NCBI RefSeq assembly: GCF_039523175.1
Contig: NZ_BAAAEU010000023.1
Coordinates: 1 to 64,000, forward strand
Source of the DNA: Dokdonella_A soli
GTDB lineage: Bacteria > Pseudomonadota > Gammaproteobacteria > Xanthomonadales > Rhodanobacteraceae
Reading direction: 5' to 3'
DNA: 64,000 nucleotides
Position 1 is the first letter of the stretch. Each line of letters begins with the position of its first letter. Below, in pieces: positions 44,498-52,631 of this stretch. A model generated the notes under the pieces. That model did no database searches, was not told the origin of the DNA, and worked only from the letters and a program-made list of their open reading frames with translations. The translations under genes and the position numbers were made by a program.

Positions 44498-45190
44498 ATG
44501 AATCTCAAAGACAAGCGGATCGCGGTGACCGGGGGATTCGGAACACTGGGAGCTGAGCTCGTGCGCGCGGCGCAGGCCGCCGGCGCGAGAGTCGCGGCGA
44601 TCGATCACGCCGCGGTGCCGGCCGCGGCCGCGCTTGGGGATGCGACCCTGATCGGCGGCGTCGACCTGGCCGATCCGGCCGCCGCGAAAGCCGCGCTGGA
44701 GCAGGCCGTGCAGGCACTCGGCGGTCTCGACGCGCTGGTCAACATCGCCGGCGGATTCCGCTGGCAGACGCTCGCGGACGGCGACCTCGACACCTGGGAT
44801 TTCCTCTACCGCGTCAATCTGCGCACCGCAGCCGCGGCGAGCAAGGCGGCGATTCCGTATCTCGTGCAGCGCGGCGGCGGCCGTATCGTCAACGTCGGCG
44901 CAGCCGGCGCAGCGAAGGCCGGCGCCGGCATGGGCGCGTACGCGGCCTCCAAGGCCGGCGTCGCCAAGCTGACCGAGGCGCTGGCCGAGGAACTCAAGGA
45001 GCATCGCATCACGGTCAACGCCGTGCTGCCGAGCATCATCGACACACCACCGAACCGCGCCGACATGCCGAAGGCGGATTTCGACCGCTGGGTCAAACCC
45101 GCGCAGCTCGCCGACGTGATCCTGTTCCTGCTGTCCGATCAGGCGCAGGCCGTGACCGGTGCGCTGCTGCCGGTGGTCGGTCGCGTCTAG
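44498..45190 (+). CDS. Short-chain dehydrogenase/reductase (SDR)
   Basis: 230 residues from the ATG at 44498, GGAG at 44485-44488. The NAD(P) site is VTGGFGTLGAEL and the second strand gives AAIDH; LVNIAGGF replaces the classic NNAG. The catalytic Tyr and Lys are in GAYAASKAG. The usual catalytic Ser, expected about 13 residues before the Tyr, is Ala here (VNVGAAGAAKAGAGMGAY). The C-terminus FLLSDQAQAVTGALLPVVGR is typical of classical SDRs. A VNVGA-type subfamily does exist, so the Ser loss may be a family trait. Substrate unknown. Confidence 0.9.
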   Translation: MNLKDKRIAVTGGFGTLGAELVRAAQAAGARVAAIDHAAVPAAAALGDATLIGGVDLADPAAAKAALEQAVQALGGLDALVNIAGGFRWQTLADGDLDTWDFLYRVNLRTAAAASKAAIPYLVQRGGGRIVNVGAAGAAKAGAGMGAYAASKAGVAKLTEALAEELKEHRITVNAVLPSIIDTPPNRADMPKADFDRWVKPAQLADVILFLLSDQAQAVTGALLPVVGRV

Positions 45191-45379
45191 GAAATCCTCG
45201 CCCGCATCCGTGACGAATGCGTCCGACGCCCTCGGGCGCATTCGGATGCACGAATGCACGCATCCACCGCCACGGTGTCGCGGACGAGACGGCCCGCGCT
45301 GACGCCATAGGCAGGCACCGCCCAACCCCGTTTGGCGCGCGCTGTCGTTGCAAGGCCCGACTGCCATCGGGAGCCTGCC

Positions 45380-46042
45380 ATGACTGTCCACGCCGTTACC
45401 GCAACACGCTCGCTGGATTGGTCGCGCGTCACCGCCATGAGCACCGCGGTCGCGGCGCATGTCGTCGCGGTCGCGCTGGTCGCGATGCCATTGGCGCTGC
45501 CTTCGCCGCGTATCCTGCCGGCGGCCGTCGAGGTGGCGCTGCGCGAAGTCGTGCCGCCGCCCGTGGTGCCGACACCGCCCGAGCCGGTGGCGCCGCCGCA
45601 TGTGCCGCGCCTGCACACGCCGGTCGCGACGACACCGAAAGCATCGCCCGTCAACGCGGTGACGACCGACATCACGAGTCCCATGCCTGTGTCGGCCGCA
45701 ACGACCTCGATCGCCAATGCGCCCACCGACATCGCGCCTGCTTCCGCGCCCGCAGCGGCCGGCGAGACACGCACGCTCGCCTACAACGGCGCGTTGCGAC
45801 TCGTCTACCCACCCGCGGCGGCGCGCGCGCACGAACAGGGTACGGTGCTGCTGCGCGTGCTGGTCGACGTGCGAGGCGCCGCGCAACGCATCGAGATCGC
45901 GCGCAGCTCTGGGCATACGCAGCTCGACGCCGCCGCACGTGAGGCCGTCCGGCACGCGCGCTTCCGGCCGGTCCTGCAGGGCGGCCAGCCGGTACCTGCC
46001 TGGGGGCTGGTGCCGATCGAGTTTCGCCTGGACCGCGCATGA
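45380..46042 (+). CDS. TonB-family energy transducer protein
   Basis: 220 residues from the ATG at 45380 with GGGAG at 45369-45373. A single N-terminal membrane helix (AVAAHVVAVALVAMPLALPS), then a Pro-rich spacer (PPPVVPTPPEPVAPPHVPRL) that spans the periplasm. The C-terminal TonB domain has LRLVYPPAAARAHEQGTVLL, RVLVDVRGAAQRIEIARSSG and LDAAAREAVRHARFRPVLQG. It should couple the proton-motive force to TonB-dependent receptors such as the one at 1-404, but exbBD genes are not nearby and pairing is inferred. Confidence 0.9.
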   Translation: MTVHAVTATRSLDWSRVTAMSTAVAAHVVAVALVAMPLALPSPRILPAAVEVALREVVPPPVVPTPPEPVAPPHVPRLHTPVATTPKASPVNAVTTDITSPMPVSAATTSIANAPTDIAPASAPAAAGETRTLAYNGALRLVYPPAAARAHEQGTVLLRVLVDVRGAAQRIEIARSSGHTQLDAAAREAVRHARFRPVLQGGQPVPAWGLVPIEFRLDRA

Positions 46043-46177
46043 GTCCCTCCATCGCGCGCGGCGTTCACGCCATCGCGTCAGGTAGAGTACGCCGCCGGCG
46101 CGTTCGACCGACCGACAGCGCGAAGCGTTTGCGATGCGCCGGCGACGTCCTCGCGCGAAGCGGCTTCGAATCCGAAC

Positions 46178-46666
46178 ATGGACCTGCAGATCCTCTGGTA
46201 TGTACTCGCCGCGGTGCTGATCGTGCTCGGCATCGTCGGTGCGATCCTGCCTGCGTTGCCGGGTGTGCCGATGGTGTTCTGCGGCATGCTGCTTGCGGCC
46301 TGGGCGGATGGTTTCGCGCACGTCGGTGCGTTCACGTTGATCGTGCTCGGCGTGCTCACCGTGCTCGCGCTCGTGGTCGACTTCATGGCCGGCATCCTCG
46401 GCGCGAAGCGGGTGGGCGCGAGCCGTCCCGCGGTCATCGGCGCGGCGCTCGGTACCCTGATCGGAATCTTCTTCGGCCTGCCCGGCCTGCTGCTCGGACC
46501 GTTCATCGGCGCCCTGCTCGGCGAGCTCGGCGCCGGTGGCACGCTCGGCAAGGCGACCGGCGTCGGTATCGGTGCGTGGCTCGGCTTCCTGGTCGGCACC
46601 GTGTTCAAGCTCGGCGTCTGCTTCGCGATGCTCGGCGTTTTCGCGTTCGCGTTCGTGGTCGGCTGA
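46178..46666 (+). CDS. DUF456 family membrane protein
   Basis: 162 residues, almost all hydrophobic, with about five membrane segments. MDLQILWYVLAAVLIVLGIV, GAILPALPGVPMVFCGMLLA, VVDFMAGILGAKRVGASRPA and FFGLPGLLLGPFIGALLGEL are the DUF456 pattern of glycine-rich turns (PALPGVP, GPFIGA). The family has no known biochemical role. It ends ten bases before the convergent GFA gene, so their 3' ends share a very short gap. Confidence 0.9.
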   Translation: MDLQILWYVLAAVLIVLGIVGAILPALPGVPMVFCGMLLAAWADGFAHVGAFTLIVLGVLTVLALVVDFMAGILGAKRVGASRPAVIGAALGTLIGIFFGLPGLLLGPFIGALLGELGAGGTLGKATGVGIGAWLGFLVGTVFKLGVCFAMLGVFAFAFVVG

Positions 46667-46676
46667 GTGCAGCCCG

Positions 46677-47078
46677 CTAGCTGATGCGCGAGAGATGCGC
46701 GATCGCAGCGTCGCTGTCCGCGCGGCGCGTGTCATCGAATGGCGTTACCTCGACTCGCTCGATCGTCGCCGGATCGAGGCAGCGCACGTTGACGTCGACG
46801 CCATCCGGATTCGAACGCGGGATGTAGAAGCTCTTGATGCCGCAATACCGGCAGAACCGGTGCCTGGCCGCGCCGGTGTTGAACGTGTATTCGGTCAATG
46901 CGTCTGCGCCCGCGAGCAGGCGGAAGCGTGCGGCCGGCACGATCAGGTGCAGGAAGCCGCTCATGCGGCAGATCGAGCAGATGCAGTCGAGCGCATCGAT
47001 GACCGCCGGCGCATCCACTTCGAAACGCACGCGACCGCAGTGGCAGCCGCCGTGGTGCGTGGTCAGGCCTGCGTCCAT
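46677..47078 (-). CDS. GFA/CENP-V fold zinc protein
   Basis: 133 residues. HHGGCHCGRVRFEV starts the GFA fold and CICSICRMSG, with RFCRYCGIKSFYIPRSNPDG, supplies the remaining zinc cysteines (CHC, CxxC, CxxC pattern). The family is named for glutathione-dependent formaldehyde-activating enzyme, but most members have no proven activity of this kind. All zinc ligands look intact. It lies in a divergent/convergent small-gene region without clear partners. Confidence 0.93.
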   Translation of the reverse strand: MDAGLTTHHGGCHCGRVRFEVDAPAVIDALDCICSICRMSGFLHLIVPAARFRLLAGADALTEYTFNTGAARHRFCRYCGIKSFYIPRSNPDGVDVNVRCLDPATIERVEVTPFDDTRRADSDAAIAHLSRIS

Positions 47079-47099
47079 CGCGTATCGTCTCTACGCAAT

Positions 47100-47762
47100 T
47101 CAGGCGCCGGGCAGCACATAGAACAGCACCGCAAAGAACTGCAGCACGCTGCCGAGCAACACGAACAGATGCCACAGTGCGTGGTTGAACGGCAGCCGCT
47201 TCCACAAGTAGAACGGCACGCCGAGCGTGTAGGCGACACCGCCGCCGAACAGCAGCCACAGACCGCCGGGCGCGACGTTTGCGACCAGCGGCTTGATCGC
47301 GACCAGGCCGACCCAGCCGATAGCAACGTACAACGCGGCCATCAGCGCGCGGTTGCGCACGCGACGCAGCTCCAGCGCGATGCCGGCCAGCGCGAGCGTC
47401 CAGACGATCGCGAACAGTGCCCAGCCCCACGGCCCATGCAGGCTGATCAGCGTGAACGGCGTGTAGGTGCCCGCGATCAGCAGGAAGATCGCCGCGTGGT
47501 CGAGCAGGCGCAGCACTGGCTTCGCGCGTGCGTGCGGAATGCCGTGATAGAGCGTCGACGCCGTGTAGAGCAGGATCAGCGTGGTGCCGTAGACGCCGAC
47601 GCTGGCGACATGGCGTGCATCGCCGCCGCGCGCCGCCACCGCGACGAGGATCGCCAGCCCGGCAATGCTGAGCACGATGCCGAGGCCGTGGATCACGCTC
47701 GATGCGATCTCCTCGCCCGTGCTGTACCCGGTCGGCAATACGGTGTCGGGCGAATACGTCAT
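47100..47762 (-). CDS. trhA: Hemolysin III / TrhA family membrane protein
   Basis: 220 residues from the ATG at 47762, with GGAGGT four bases upstream; the longer upstream frame is not coding. Seven membrane helices and the PAQR-superfamily motifs: SSVIHGLGIVLSIAGLAILV, LLYTASTLYHGIPHARAKPV, LDHAAIFLLIAGTYTPFTLI and FNHALWHLFVLLGSVLQFFA. The conserved His and Asp residues likely hold zinc. HlyIII/TrhA proteins are thought to affect membrane lipid order or act as hydrolases; the name 'hemolysin' comes from one weak early assay. Precise role here unknown. Confidence 0.93.
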   Translation of the reverse strand: MTYSPDTVLPTGYSTGEEIASSVIHGLGIVLSIAGLAILVAVAARGGDARHVASVGVYGTTLILLYTASTLYHGIPHARAKPVLRLLDHAAIFLLIAGTYTPFTLISLHGPWGWALFAIVWTLALAGIALELRRVRNRALMAALYVAIGWVGLVAIKPLVANVAPGGLWLLFGGGVAYTLGVPFYLWKRLPFNHALWHLFVLLGSVLQFFAVLFYVLPGA

Positions 47763-47945
47763 CGCGACCTCCAGCTCGACGCAGCGCGCATGGCGCAGCG
47801 CAACATCGGCGCACCCTACCCGATCGCCACACCACTGCCAACCGCGGTGTGGATCGTTTGCGCACGTGTCGTCGGTGAACCCGCCGGGCGCGACGCCGCG
47901 CCCGCGCCGCCGTAAGCTAGGCACATCGCCTCATCGGAGGACGTC

Positions 47946-48785
47946 ATGACGAACTCTCCCGTGTCCAGCCTGGATGTGCTGATCCACCTGCGGCGTACCG
48001 ACGCGATGTCGCCCGCCGCAGCCGCTGGCCTCGTGCTGACGCAACGGCTCGGCGCCCGCGCGATCGGCCTGTACATCGTGCCGATCGCGCCGACGGCGTT
48101 CGCCTCGCCCGAGGCGGTCGCGCTGTATGTCAACGAGGCCGACTCGCTGTATCGCGAAGCGCAGCAGCGCGAACCGTTCTGGCGCGCACAGCTCGAAGCA
48201 CACGGCGTCGGTGGCGAATGGCACGTCTCGCAGGGCGACGTCGTCGAGTCGCTGTGTCATGCCTCGCGCTGGTGCGATCTCGTCGTCGTCGAGCGCCCGC
48301 AACTGAATCCGGACGCGCCGACCGGATGGGGCGTGGTCTCGCGCACCGTGTTCGCCGCGTCCGCGCCGGTGGTGGTCGTGCCGGAAACCATGAAGTCACC
48401 AAAGGTCGGCGCGCGCATCGTCGTGGCCTGGAACCAGAGCCGCGAAGCCACGCTCGCGGTTCGCGGCGCGCTGCCGCTGCTCGCACGCGCCGAACACGTG
48501 ACCGTGCTCGAGGGCGACCCGGGCGAGAATCCGTTCGGCCTGCGTCATCTGCCGAAACCCGATCTGCGCGCATGGCTCGCTCGACGCGGCGTCACCGCCG
48601 AGTACCGCGCATTTACCGCGCGCAAGGAAGTCGGCGCCGCCCTGCTCGACGCGGCGCACGCGGCGGATGCGGACCTGATCGTGATGGGCGCATGGGGCCA
48701 CTCGCGCATCACTGAGCTCGTGCTCGGCGGCACTACGCGGCACCTGTTCCAGCACACCGACCTGCCGCTTCTGGTGGCTCATTGA
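47946..48785 (+). CDS. Universal stress protein, tandem-like UspA
   Basis: 279 residues; GGAGG lies just before the ATG. The C-terminal half is a clear Usp domain: RIVVAWNQSREATLAVRGAL and DADLIVMGAWGHSRITELVL, with GGTTRHLFQHTDLPLLVAH, the ATP-loop motif G-2x-G-9x-G(S/T). The N-terminal half (VLIHLRRTDAMSPAAAAGLV) looks like a second, more diverged Usp domain, which fits the double length. Such proteins act in stress survival. The stop overlaps the start of the GNAT gene. Confidence 0.92.
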   Translation: MTNSPVSSLDVLIHLRRTDAMSPAAAAGLVLTQRLGARAIGLYIVPIAPTAFASPEAVALYVNEADSLYREAQQREPFWRAQLEAHGVGGEWHVSQGDVVESLCHASRWCDLVVVERPQLNPDAPTGWGVVSRTVFAASAPVVVVPETMKSPKVGARIVVAWNQSREATLAVRGALPLLARAEHVTVLEGDPGENPFGLRHLPKPDLRAWLARRGVTAEYRAFTARKEVGAALLDAAHAADADLIVMGAWGHSRITELVLGGTTRHLFQHTDLPLLVAH

Positions 48786-49357
48786 ACGCTGCGGCGTTTC
48801 TACCGGTTCCGGAACTGGCTGGCGCCGGCGTGCGTCTGCGCGCGCTCGCCGCACGCGACGTCGACGCGCTGTTCGCGTTGCACTCCGATGCACGTGTGAT
48901 GCGCTACTGGAGCTTCACCGCGTGGACCGCACGCGAACAGGCGGTCGAGCATATCGCGCGGCTCGCGCGCGAGCGCGAGGTGATGGAGTTCTATCCCTGG
49001 GTCGCGACACGGCCGGACAGCGATACGTTGATCGGCACCTGTTCGCTGTTCGGCATCCATCACGAGCATGCACGCGGCGTGATCGGCTACGCGCTGGCGC
49101 CACAGTTCTGGGGCCGCGGTCTCGCCGGCGCGATGCTGCAACCGGCGCTCGACTTCGCGTTCGATACGCTCGATCTCAACCGCATCGAGGCCGATATCGA
49201 TCCACTCAACATCGCCTCGTGCAAGCTCGTCGAACGCGCGGGTTTCCAGCGCGAAGGGTATTTGCGTGAACGTTGGCGCGTTGGCGGCGGCGTGCAGGAC
49301 ACCGCGTTGTACGGGTTGCTGCGCATGGACTGGCGTGGTGTCGCAACAGCAACCTAG
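48782..49357 (+). CDS. GNAT acetyltransferase, RimJ/RimL type
   Basis: 191 residues starting at the TTG at 48782, whose last bases form the stop codon of the universal stress gene (TTGA), so the two are coupled. VRLRALAARDVDALFALHSD opens the RimJ/L fold, and GVIGYALAPQFWGRGLAGAM carries the acetyl-CoA pyrophosphate-binding loop. LNRIEADIDPLNIASCKLVE and RAGFQREGYLRERW complete it. The substrate is not identifiable from sequence; relatives modify ribosomal proteins or small amines. Confidence 0.9.
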   Translation: MNAAAFLPVPELAGAGVRLRALAARDVDALFALHSDARVMRYWSFTAWTAREQAVEHIARLAREREVMEFYPWVATRPDSDTLIGTCSLFGIHHEHARGVIGYALAPQFWGRGLAGAMLQPALDFAFDTLDLNRIEADIDPLNIASCKLVERAGFQREGYLRERWRVGGGVQDTALYGLLRMDWRGVATAT

Positions 49358-49363
49358 TGAACG

Positions 49364-49392
49364 GCGAAGGCCGGCATCGAGCCGGCCTTCGC
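49364..49392 (+). terminator. Perfect 12-bp hairpin after the GNAT gene
   Basis: GCGAAGGCCGGC (49364-49375) pairs with GCCGGCCTTCGC (49381-49392) around ATCGA, seven bases after the GNAT stop. No T tract follows. It sits where a terminator is expected for the universal stress-GNAT operon. Confidence 0.65.
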
Positions 49393-49522
49393 GCATCGAT
49401 GCAGGTATTGGATCCCGGATCAATACATATCCCTGTGCTGTCCGGGATGGGTTCGTGCTGGTGACATTGGATCCCGTGTCGTCGGCCATCCATGGCCTGC
49501 ACGGGATAAGTTCATCCTGAAC

Positions 49523-50536
49523 TTACTTTGCGTTGGCGAGCGCGAGGGTCATGTCCAGCATGCGGTTCGAGAAGCCCCACTCGTTGTCGTACCACGCCAG
49601 CACCTTGACCAGGGTGCCGCCCATCACGCGCGTCTGTGTCGCGTCGTAGACCGAACTGCGCGGGTCGTTGTTGAAGTCGACCGAGACCAACGGCCTGTGG
49701 TTGATGCCGAGGACATTCTTGAGCGAGCCCTCGCTGGCTTCCTTCACCGCCGCATCGATTTCCTCGTGGGTGGTCGCGCGCTGGGCGACAAACGAAAAGT
49801 CGACGCACGAGACATTGATCGTCGGCACGCGCATCGAAAATCCGTCGAGCTTGCCCATGAGCGCCGGCAGCACCAGGCCGATCGCGGCGGCGGCGCCCGT
49901 CTTGGTCGGAATCTGGCTCATCGTCGCCGAACGCGCGCGGCGTAGGTCCGCGTGGTAAACGTCGGTCAGCACCTGGTCGTTCGTGTACGCGTGGATCGTC
50001 GTCATCAGGCCGTGCACGATGCCGATCTTCTCGTGCAGTACCTTGGCCAGCGGCGCGAGGCAGTTGGTCGTGCACGACGCGTTCGAGATGACCTGGTGGC
50101 TGGCCTTGAGCTGATCGTGGTTGACACCGTAAACGAAAGTGCCGTCCACGTCCTTGTCGCCCGGCGCCGAGATGATCACCTTGTTCGCGCCGGCCGTGAT
50201 ATGTGCGCTCGCCTTCGCTTTGCTGGTGAAGAAGCCGGTCGATTCCAGCACGATGTCGACACCGAGTTCCTTCCACGGCAGCTTGGCCGGATCGCGTTCG
50301 GCGCAGACCTTGATGCGGTCGCCATTGACGATGAGATCGCCGCCGTCGACGCCGACCTCGCCCGGGAACTTGCCGTGCGCCGTGTCGTACTGGGTCAGGT
50401 GCGCATTGGTCTCGGCATTGCCGAGATCGTTGACCGCAACGATCTGGATCTCGTGGTTGCGCTTCGCCTCATACAGCGCGCGCAGCGTGTTGCGGCCGAT
50501 GCGGCCATAGCCATTGATCGCGACTTTCACAGCCAT
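49523..50536 (-). CDS. gap: Glyceraldehyde-3-phosphate dehydrogenase
   Basis: 337 residues from the ATG at 50536, AAGGAG eight bases upstream. NAD site VKVAINGYGRIGRNTLRALY, catalytic C155 in NASCTTNCLAPLAKVLHEKI, and HAYTNDQ, TGAAAAIGLVLPALMGKLDG and the C-terminal WYDNEWGFSNRMLDM are all intact. It converts glyceraldehyde-3-phosphate to 1,3-bisphosphoglycerate with NAD in glycolysis. An 8-bp hairpin (TAAGTTCA, 49507-49514, with TGAACTTA, 49518-49525) overlaps its stop codon and may help end the transcript, although there is no T tract. Confidence 0.98.
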   Translation of the reverse strand: MAVKVAINGYGRIGRNTLRALYEAKRNHEIQIVAVNDLGNAETNAHLTQYDTAHGKFPGEVGVDGGDLIVNGDRIKVCAERDPAKLPWKELGVDIVLESTGFFTSKAKASAHITAGANKVIISAPGDKDVDGTFVYGVNHDQLKASHQVISNASCTTNCLAPLAKVLHEKIGIVHGLMTTIHAYTNDQVLTDVYHADLRRARSATMSQIPTKTGAAAAIGLVLPALMGKLDGFSMRVPTINVSCVDFSFVAQRATTHEEIDAAVKEASEGSLKNVLGINHRPLVSVDFNNDPRSSVYDATQTRVMGGTLVKVLAWYDNEWGFSNRMLDMTLALANAK

Positions 50537-50733
50537 GAAACAGCTCCTTCGGAGGGCGGAAATGAAGGCGCGCATTCTACCGGCCCCGTCCGGCATGCGC
50601 ACGGGGCCATTGTGATGGAGCCAATAAATGGCGCTCCGAAAGATTCCAGCAGACGTTGTCATCGCTGGCTGCCGTACCGTCGCGAAGCGACATGGCACAC
50701 TTCGCGGCCATTTCGAATCCACCCCCACCGGAC

Positions 50734-51534
50734 ATGCTTCGTTACGCGCTTCGACTGCTCGGCCTGCTCGCCTTCGCGCCCGCGCTGGCGCATGCATGGG
50801 GGAATGCCGGACACCGCATCGTCGCCGAACTGGCCGAGCAGCGGCTGTCGCCGACCGCGCGTGCCGAAGTGCATCGCCTGCTCGCGGCGACCCGCGATCG
50901 CTCGCTCGCCGATGTCGCGACCTGGGCCGACGACCTTCGCGACGATCCGCCGCAGCACGTGTTCGCGCGGGCGACGGCGCCGCTGCACTACGTGAATTTC
51001 TCCACGTCGAGCTGCCGCTACGATCCGCCACGCGATTGTCCGGGCGGTCGTTGCGTGGTCGCCGCGATCGAGCGCTACGCGCGCGTGCTTGGTGACCGCT
51101 CACGTTCCGACACCGAGCGCGCCGAGGCGCTGCGTTTTGTCGTGCACTTCGTCGCCGATGCGCATCAGCCGCTGCATGCAGGCTATCGCCGCGACAAGGG
51201 CGGCAATCGCTATCAGGTGCAGCTGCGCGGCCGCGGCACCAACCTGCATGCGGTCTGGGACACGCCGGTGCTGGCGAACCGCCGGCTTGGCTGGCGCGCG
51301 TACGCGACACGACTCGCGCGAGCGCCGCTGCCGGCCGCGACCGGCACGCCCGCGCAATGGGCCGAGGAATCCTGTCGCGCGACGCGCGACGACGGCATCT
51401 ATCCGCACGGACACGCGATCGACGACGCCTACCTCGCGCGCATGCGACCTCTTGCGGAACGCCGCGTGCGTCTGGCCGCGGCACGTCTGGCCACGCTGCT
51501 GAATCGGGAACTCGGCGCCGCACGGCGACGCTGA
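50734..51534 (+). CDS. Secreted S1/P1-type zinc nuclease
   Basis: 266 residues from the ATG at 50734, chosen because its signal peptide (MLRYALRLLGLLAFAPALAH-A) leaves Trp as residue 1 of the mature enzyme, as in P1 and S1 nucleases, where that Trp is a zinc ligand. All other expected ligands are visible: WGNAGHRIVAELAE, ATWADDLRDD, PLHYVNF, VHFVADAHQPLHAGY and NLHAVWDTPVLANR. Such enzymes cut single-stranded DNA and RNA outside the cytoplasm and release phosphate or nucleotides. No clear ribosome site; upstream region has no other gene. Confidence 0.92.
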   Translation: MLRYALRLLGLLAFAPALAHAWGNAGHRIVAELAEQRLSPTARAEVHRLLAATRDRSLADVATWADDLRDDPPQHVFARATAPLHYVNFSTSSCRYDPPRDCPGGRCVVAAIERYARVLGDRSRSDTERAEALRFVVHFVADAHQPLHAGYRRDKGGNRYQVQLRGRGTNLHAVWDTPVLANRRLGWRAYATRLARAPLPAATGTPAQWAEESCRATRDDGIYPHGHAIDDAYLARMRPLAERRVRLAAARLATLLNRELGAARRR

Positions 51535-51874
51535 CGCCGACACGCGCGTCCGACCAGCGGGCCACCGCACCGCGGTCGCGCCCGATGCTCAATCGAAGTC
51601 GAGCGCGTTCCACGCGGGTGTTGGCGCGCCCGATGAACGCGCGTGCACGACCGAGCGATTCCGTCGCTGGCGCAGCGATCGCACCCGCCGCATCAACCGG
51701 TTCAGGCTCCTGAATATTTTATAAACCGCTCAGTATTGAAATTGGCAGGCTGAATCCCATCTTAAGCGCGCCGCCACGGAATCGAACCGAACGCGAAGGC
51801 GACAGTCGAAGTTGGGGCGACACAGGACGTGTCGCAGAAAGTTCTTTTATCCACAAAGAGTTGGAGTAGAAAAC
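51535..51874. other. Intergenic region upstream of the outer-membrane barrel gene
   Basis: No protein-like frame. The 3' part (51712-51760) is AT-richer than its surroundings and probably holds the promoter of the barrel gene; TTGAAA at 51736 is a possible -35, but the -10 is not clear. The first half is GC-rich without evident structure. Confidence 0.5.
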
Positions 51875-52453
51875 ATGAAAAATGCAGTGCTCGCTATTGC
51901 CCTCGCGACGGCCGGTCTGATCGCGCTCCCGGCCGCGCATGCCGCCGACAACAGCGGTTTCTTCGTCAACGGCAACATCGGCCAGTCGAATCTCAGCAAA
52001 GGCGCCTACGACGACAACGACACCGGCTACGCCGCGAACGTCGGCTACCGCTGGGCGGTCGCGCCGAACCTGCTGCTCGGTGTTGAAGGCGGCTACGCCG
52101 ACCTCGGCAGCGTCTCGCCGAAATCCGCGTTCAACGGCGCCGGACTCGGCGACGCCAGCATCAAGGGTTGGACGCTCGGCGCCAACGGCCATTTCAACGT
52201 GACCGACAACTGGTACGTCAGCGGCCGCGCCGGCTTCTTCCGCGCGGACCTCAAGGGCGGCTACCTGGGTGCGGCCGGCCTTCCGGTGCGCGTCGATGAC
52301 AGCAGCAACAAGTGGTACGCGGGCGCCGGCTTTGGCTACGACTTCAGCAACAACCTCAGCGTCGGCCTGAACTACGACTACTACAAGGCGGACAAGAACG
52401 GCGTGAGCTTCAACCCGGACCTGGTTTCGGTCAGCGCCGAATACCGCTTCTGA
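51875..52453 (+). CDS. Outer-membrane beta-barrel protein (OmpA/Omp_b-brl-like)
   Basis: 192 residues from the ATG at 51875, GGAG at spacing 8. Signal peptide MKNAVLAIALATAGLIALPA-AHA. The mature protein alternates aromatic strands: GFFVNGNIGQSNLSKGAYDD, DTGYAANVGYRWAVAPNLLL, YVSGRAGFFRADLKGGYLGA, KWYAGAGFGYDFSNNLSVGL and YDYYKADKNGVSFNPDLVSV, and ends SAEYRF with a C-terminal Phe, the outer-membrane insertion signal. This is an eight-strand OmpA-type barrel without a peptidoglycan-binding domain. Its role is unknown; surface structure or stress is usual. A strong terminator follows. Confidence 0.9.
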   Translation: MKNAVLAIALATAGLIALPAAHAADNSGFFVNGNIGQSNLSKGAYDDNDTGYAANVGYRWAVAPNLLLGVEGGYADLGSVSPKSAFNGAGLGDASIKGWTLGANGHFNVTDNWYVSGRAGFFRADLKGGYLGAAGLPVRVDDSSNKWYAGAGFGYDFSNNLSVGLNYDYYKADKNGVSFNPDLVSVSAEYRF

Positions 52454-52526
52454 TCACGCCTCGCGCCTGATGGCGCGACGCAAGGTCTCCAACGGGAGCC
52501 ACAGGGCAGGGATGCCGTCACAGCAA

Positions 52527-52556
52527 CCCGACCTGCGCAAGCAGGTCGGGTTTTTT
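52527..52556 (+). terminator. Rho-independent terminator of the beta-barrel gene
   Basis: CCCGACCTGC (52527-52536) pairs with GCAGGTCGGG (52541-52550) around a GCAA tetraloop, followed directly by TTTTTT (52551-52556). Textbook terminator 73 bases after the stop codon. Confidence 0.95.
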
Positions 52557-52631
52557 GCGAACCGAAGTCCAGCCAGTTCAGCACCGGAGACCGCTGCGCT
52601 GCTTGTGGTGTGCAGTCTCTATCCCGGAACG

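Noticed and set aside
44339..46735. 798-codon minus-strand frame opposite the SDR, TonB-like and DUF456 genes
   Set aside because: It overlaps three well-supported plus-strand genes and has no recognisable fold.
47100..47762. Hemolysin virulence factor
   Set aside because: The HlyIII name is historical; the protein is a seven-helix PAQR-type membrane protein common in harmless bacteria.
49507..49525. Hairpin at the gap stop codon as a confident terminator
   Set aside because: The stem is good, but it overlaps the stop codon and has no T tract, so I only mention it with the gene.
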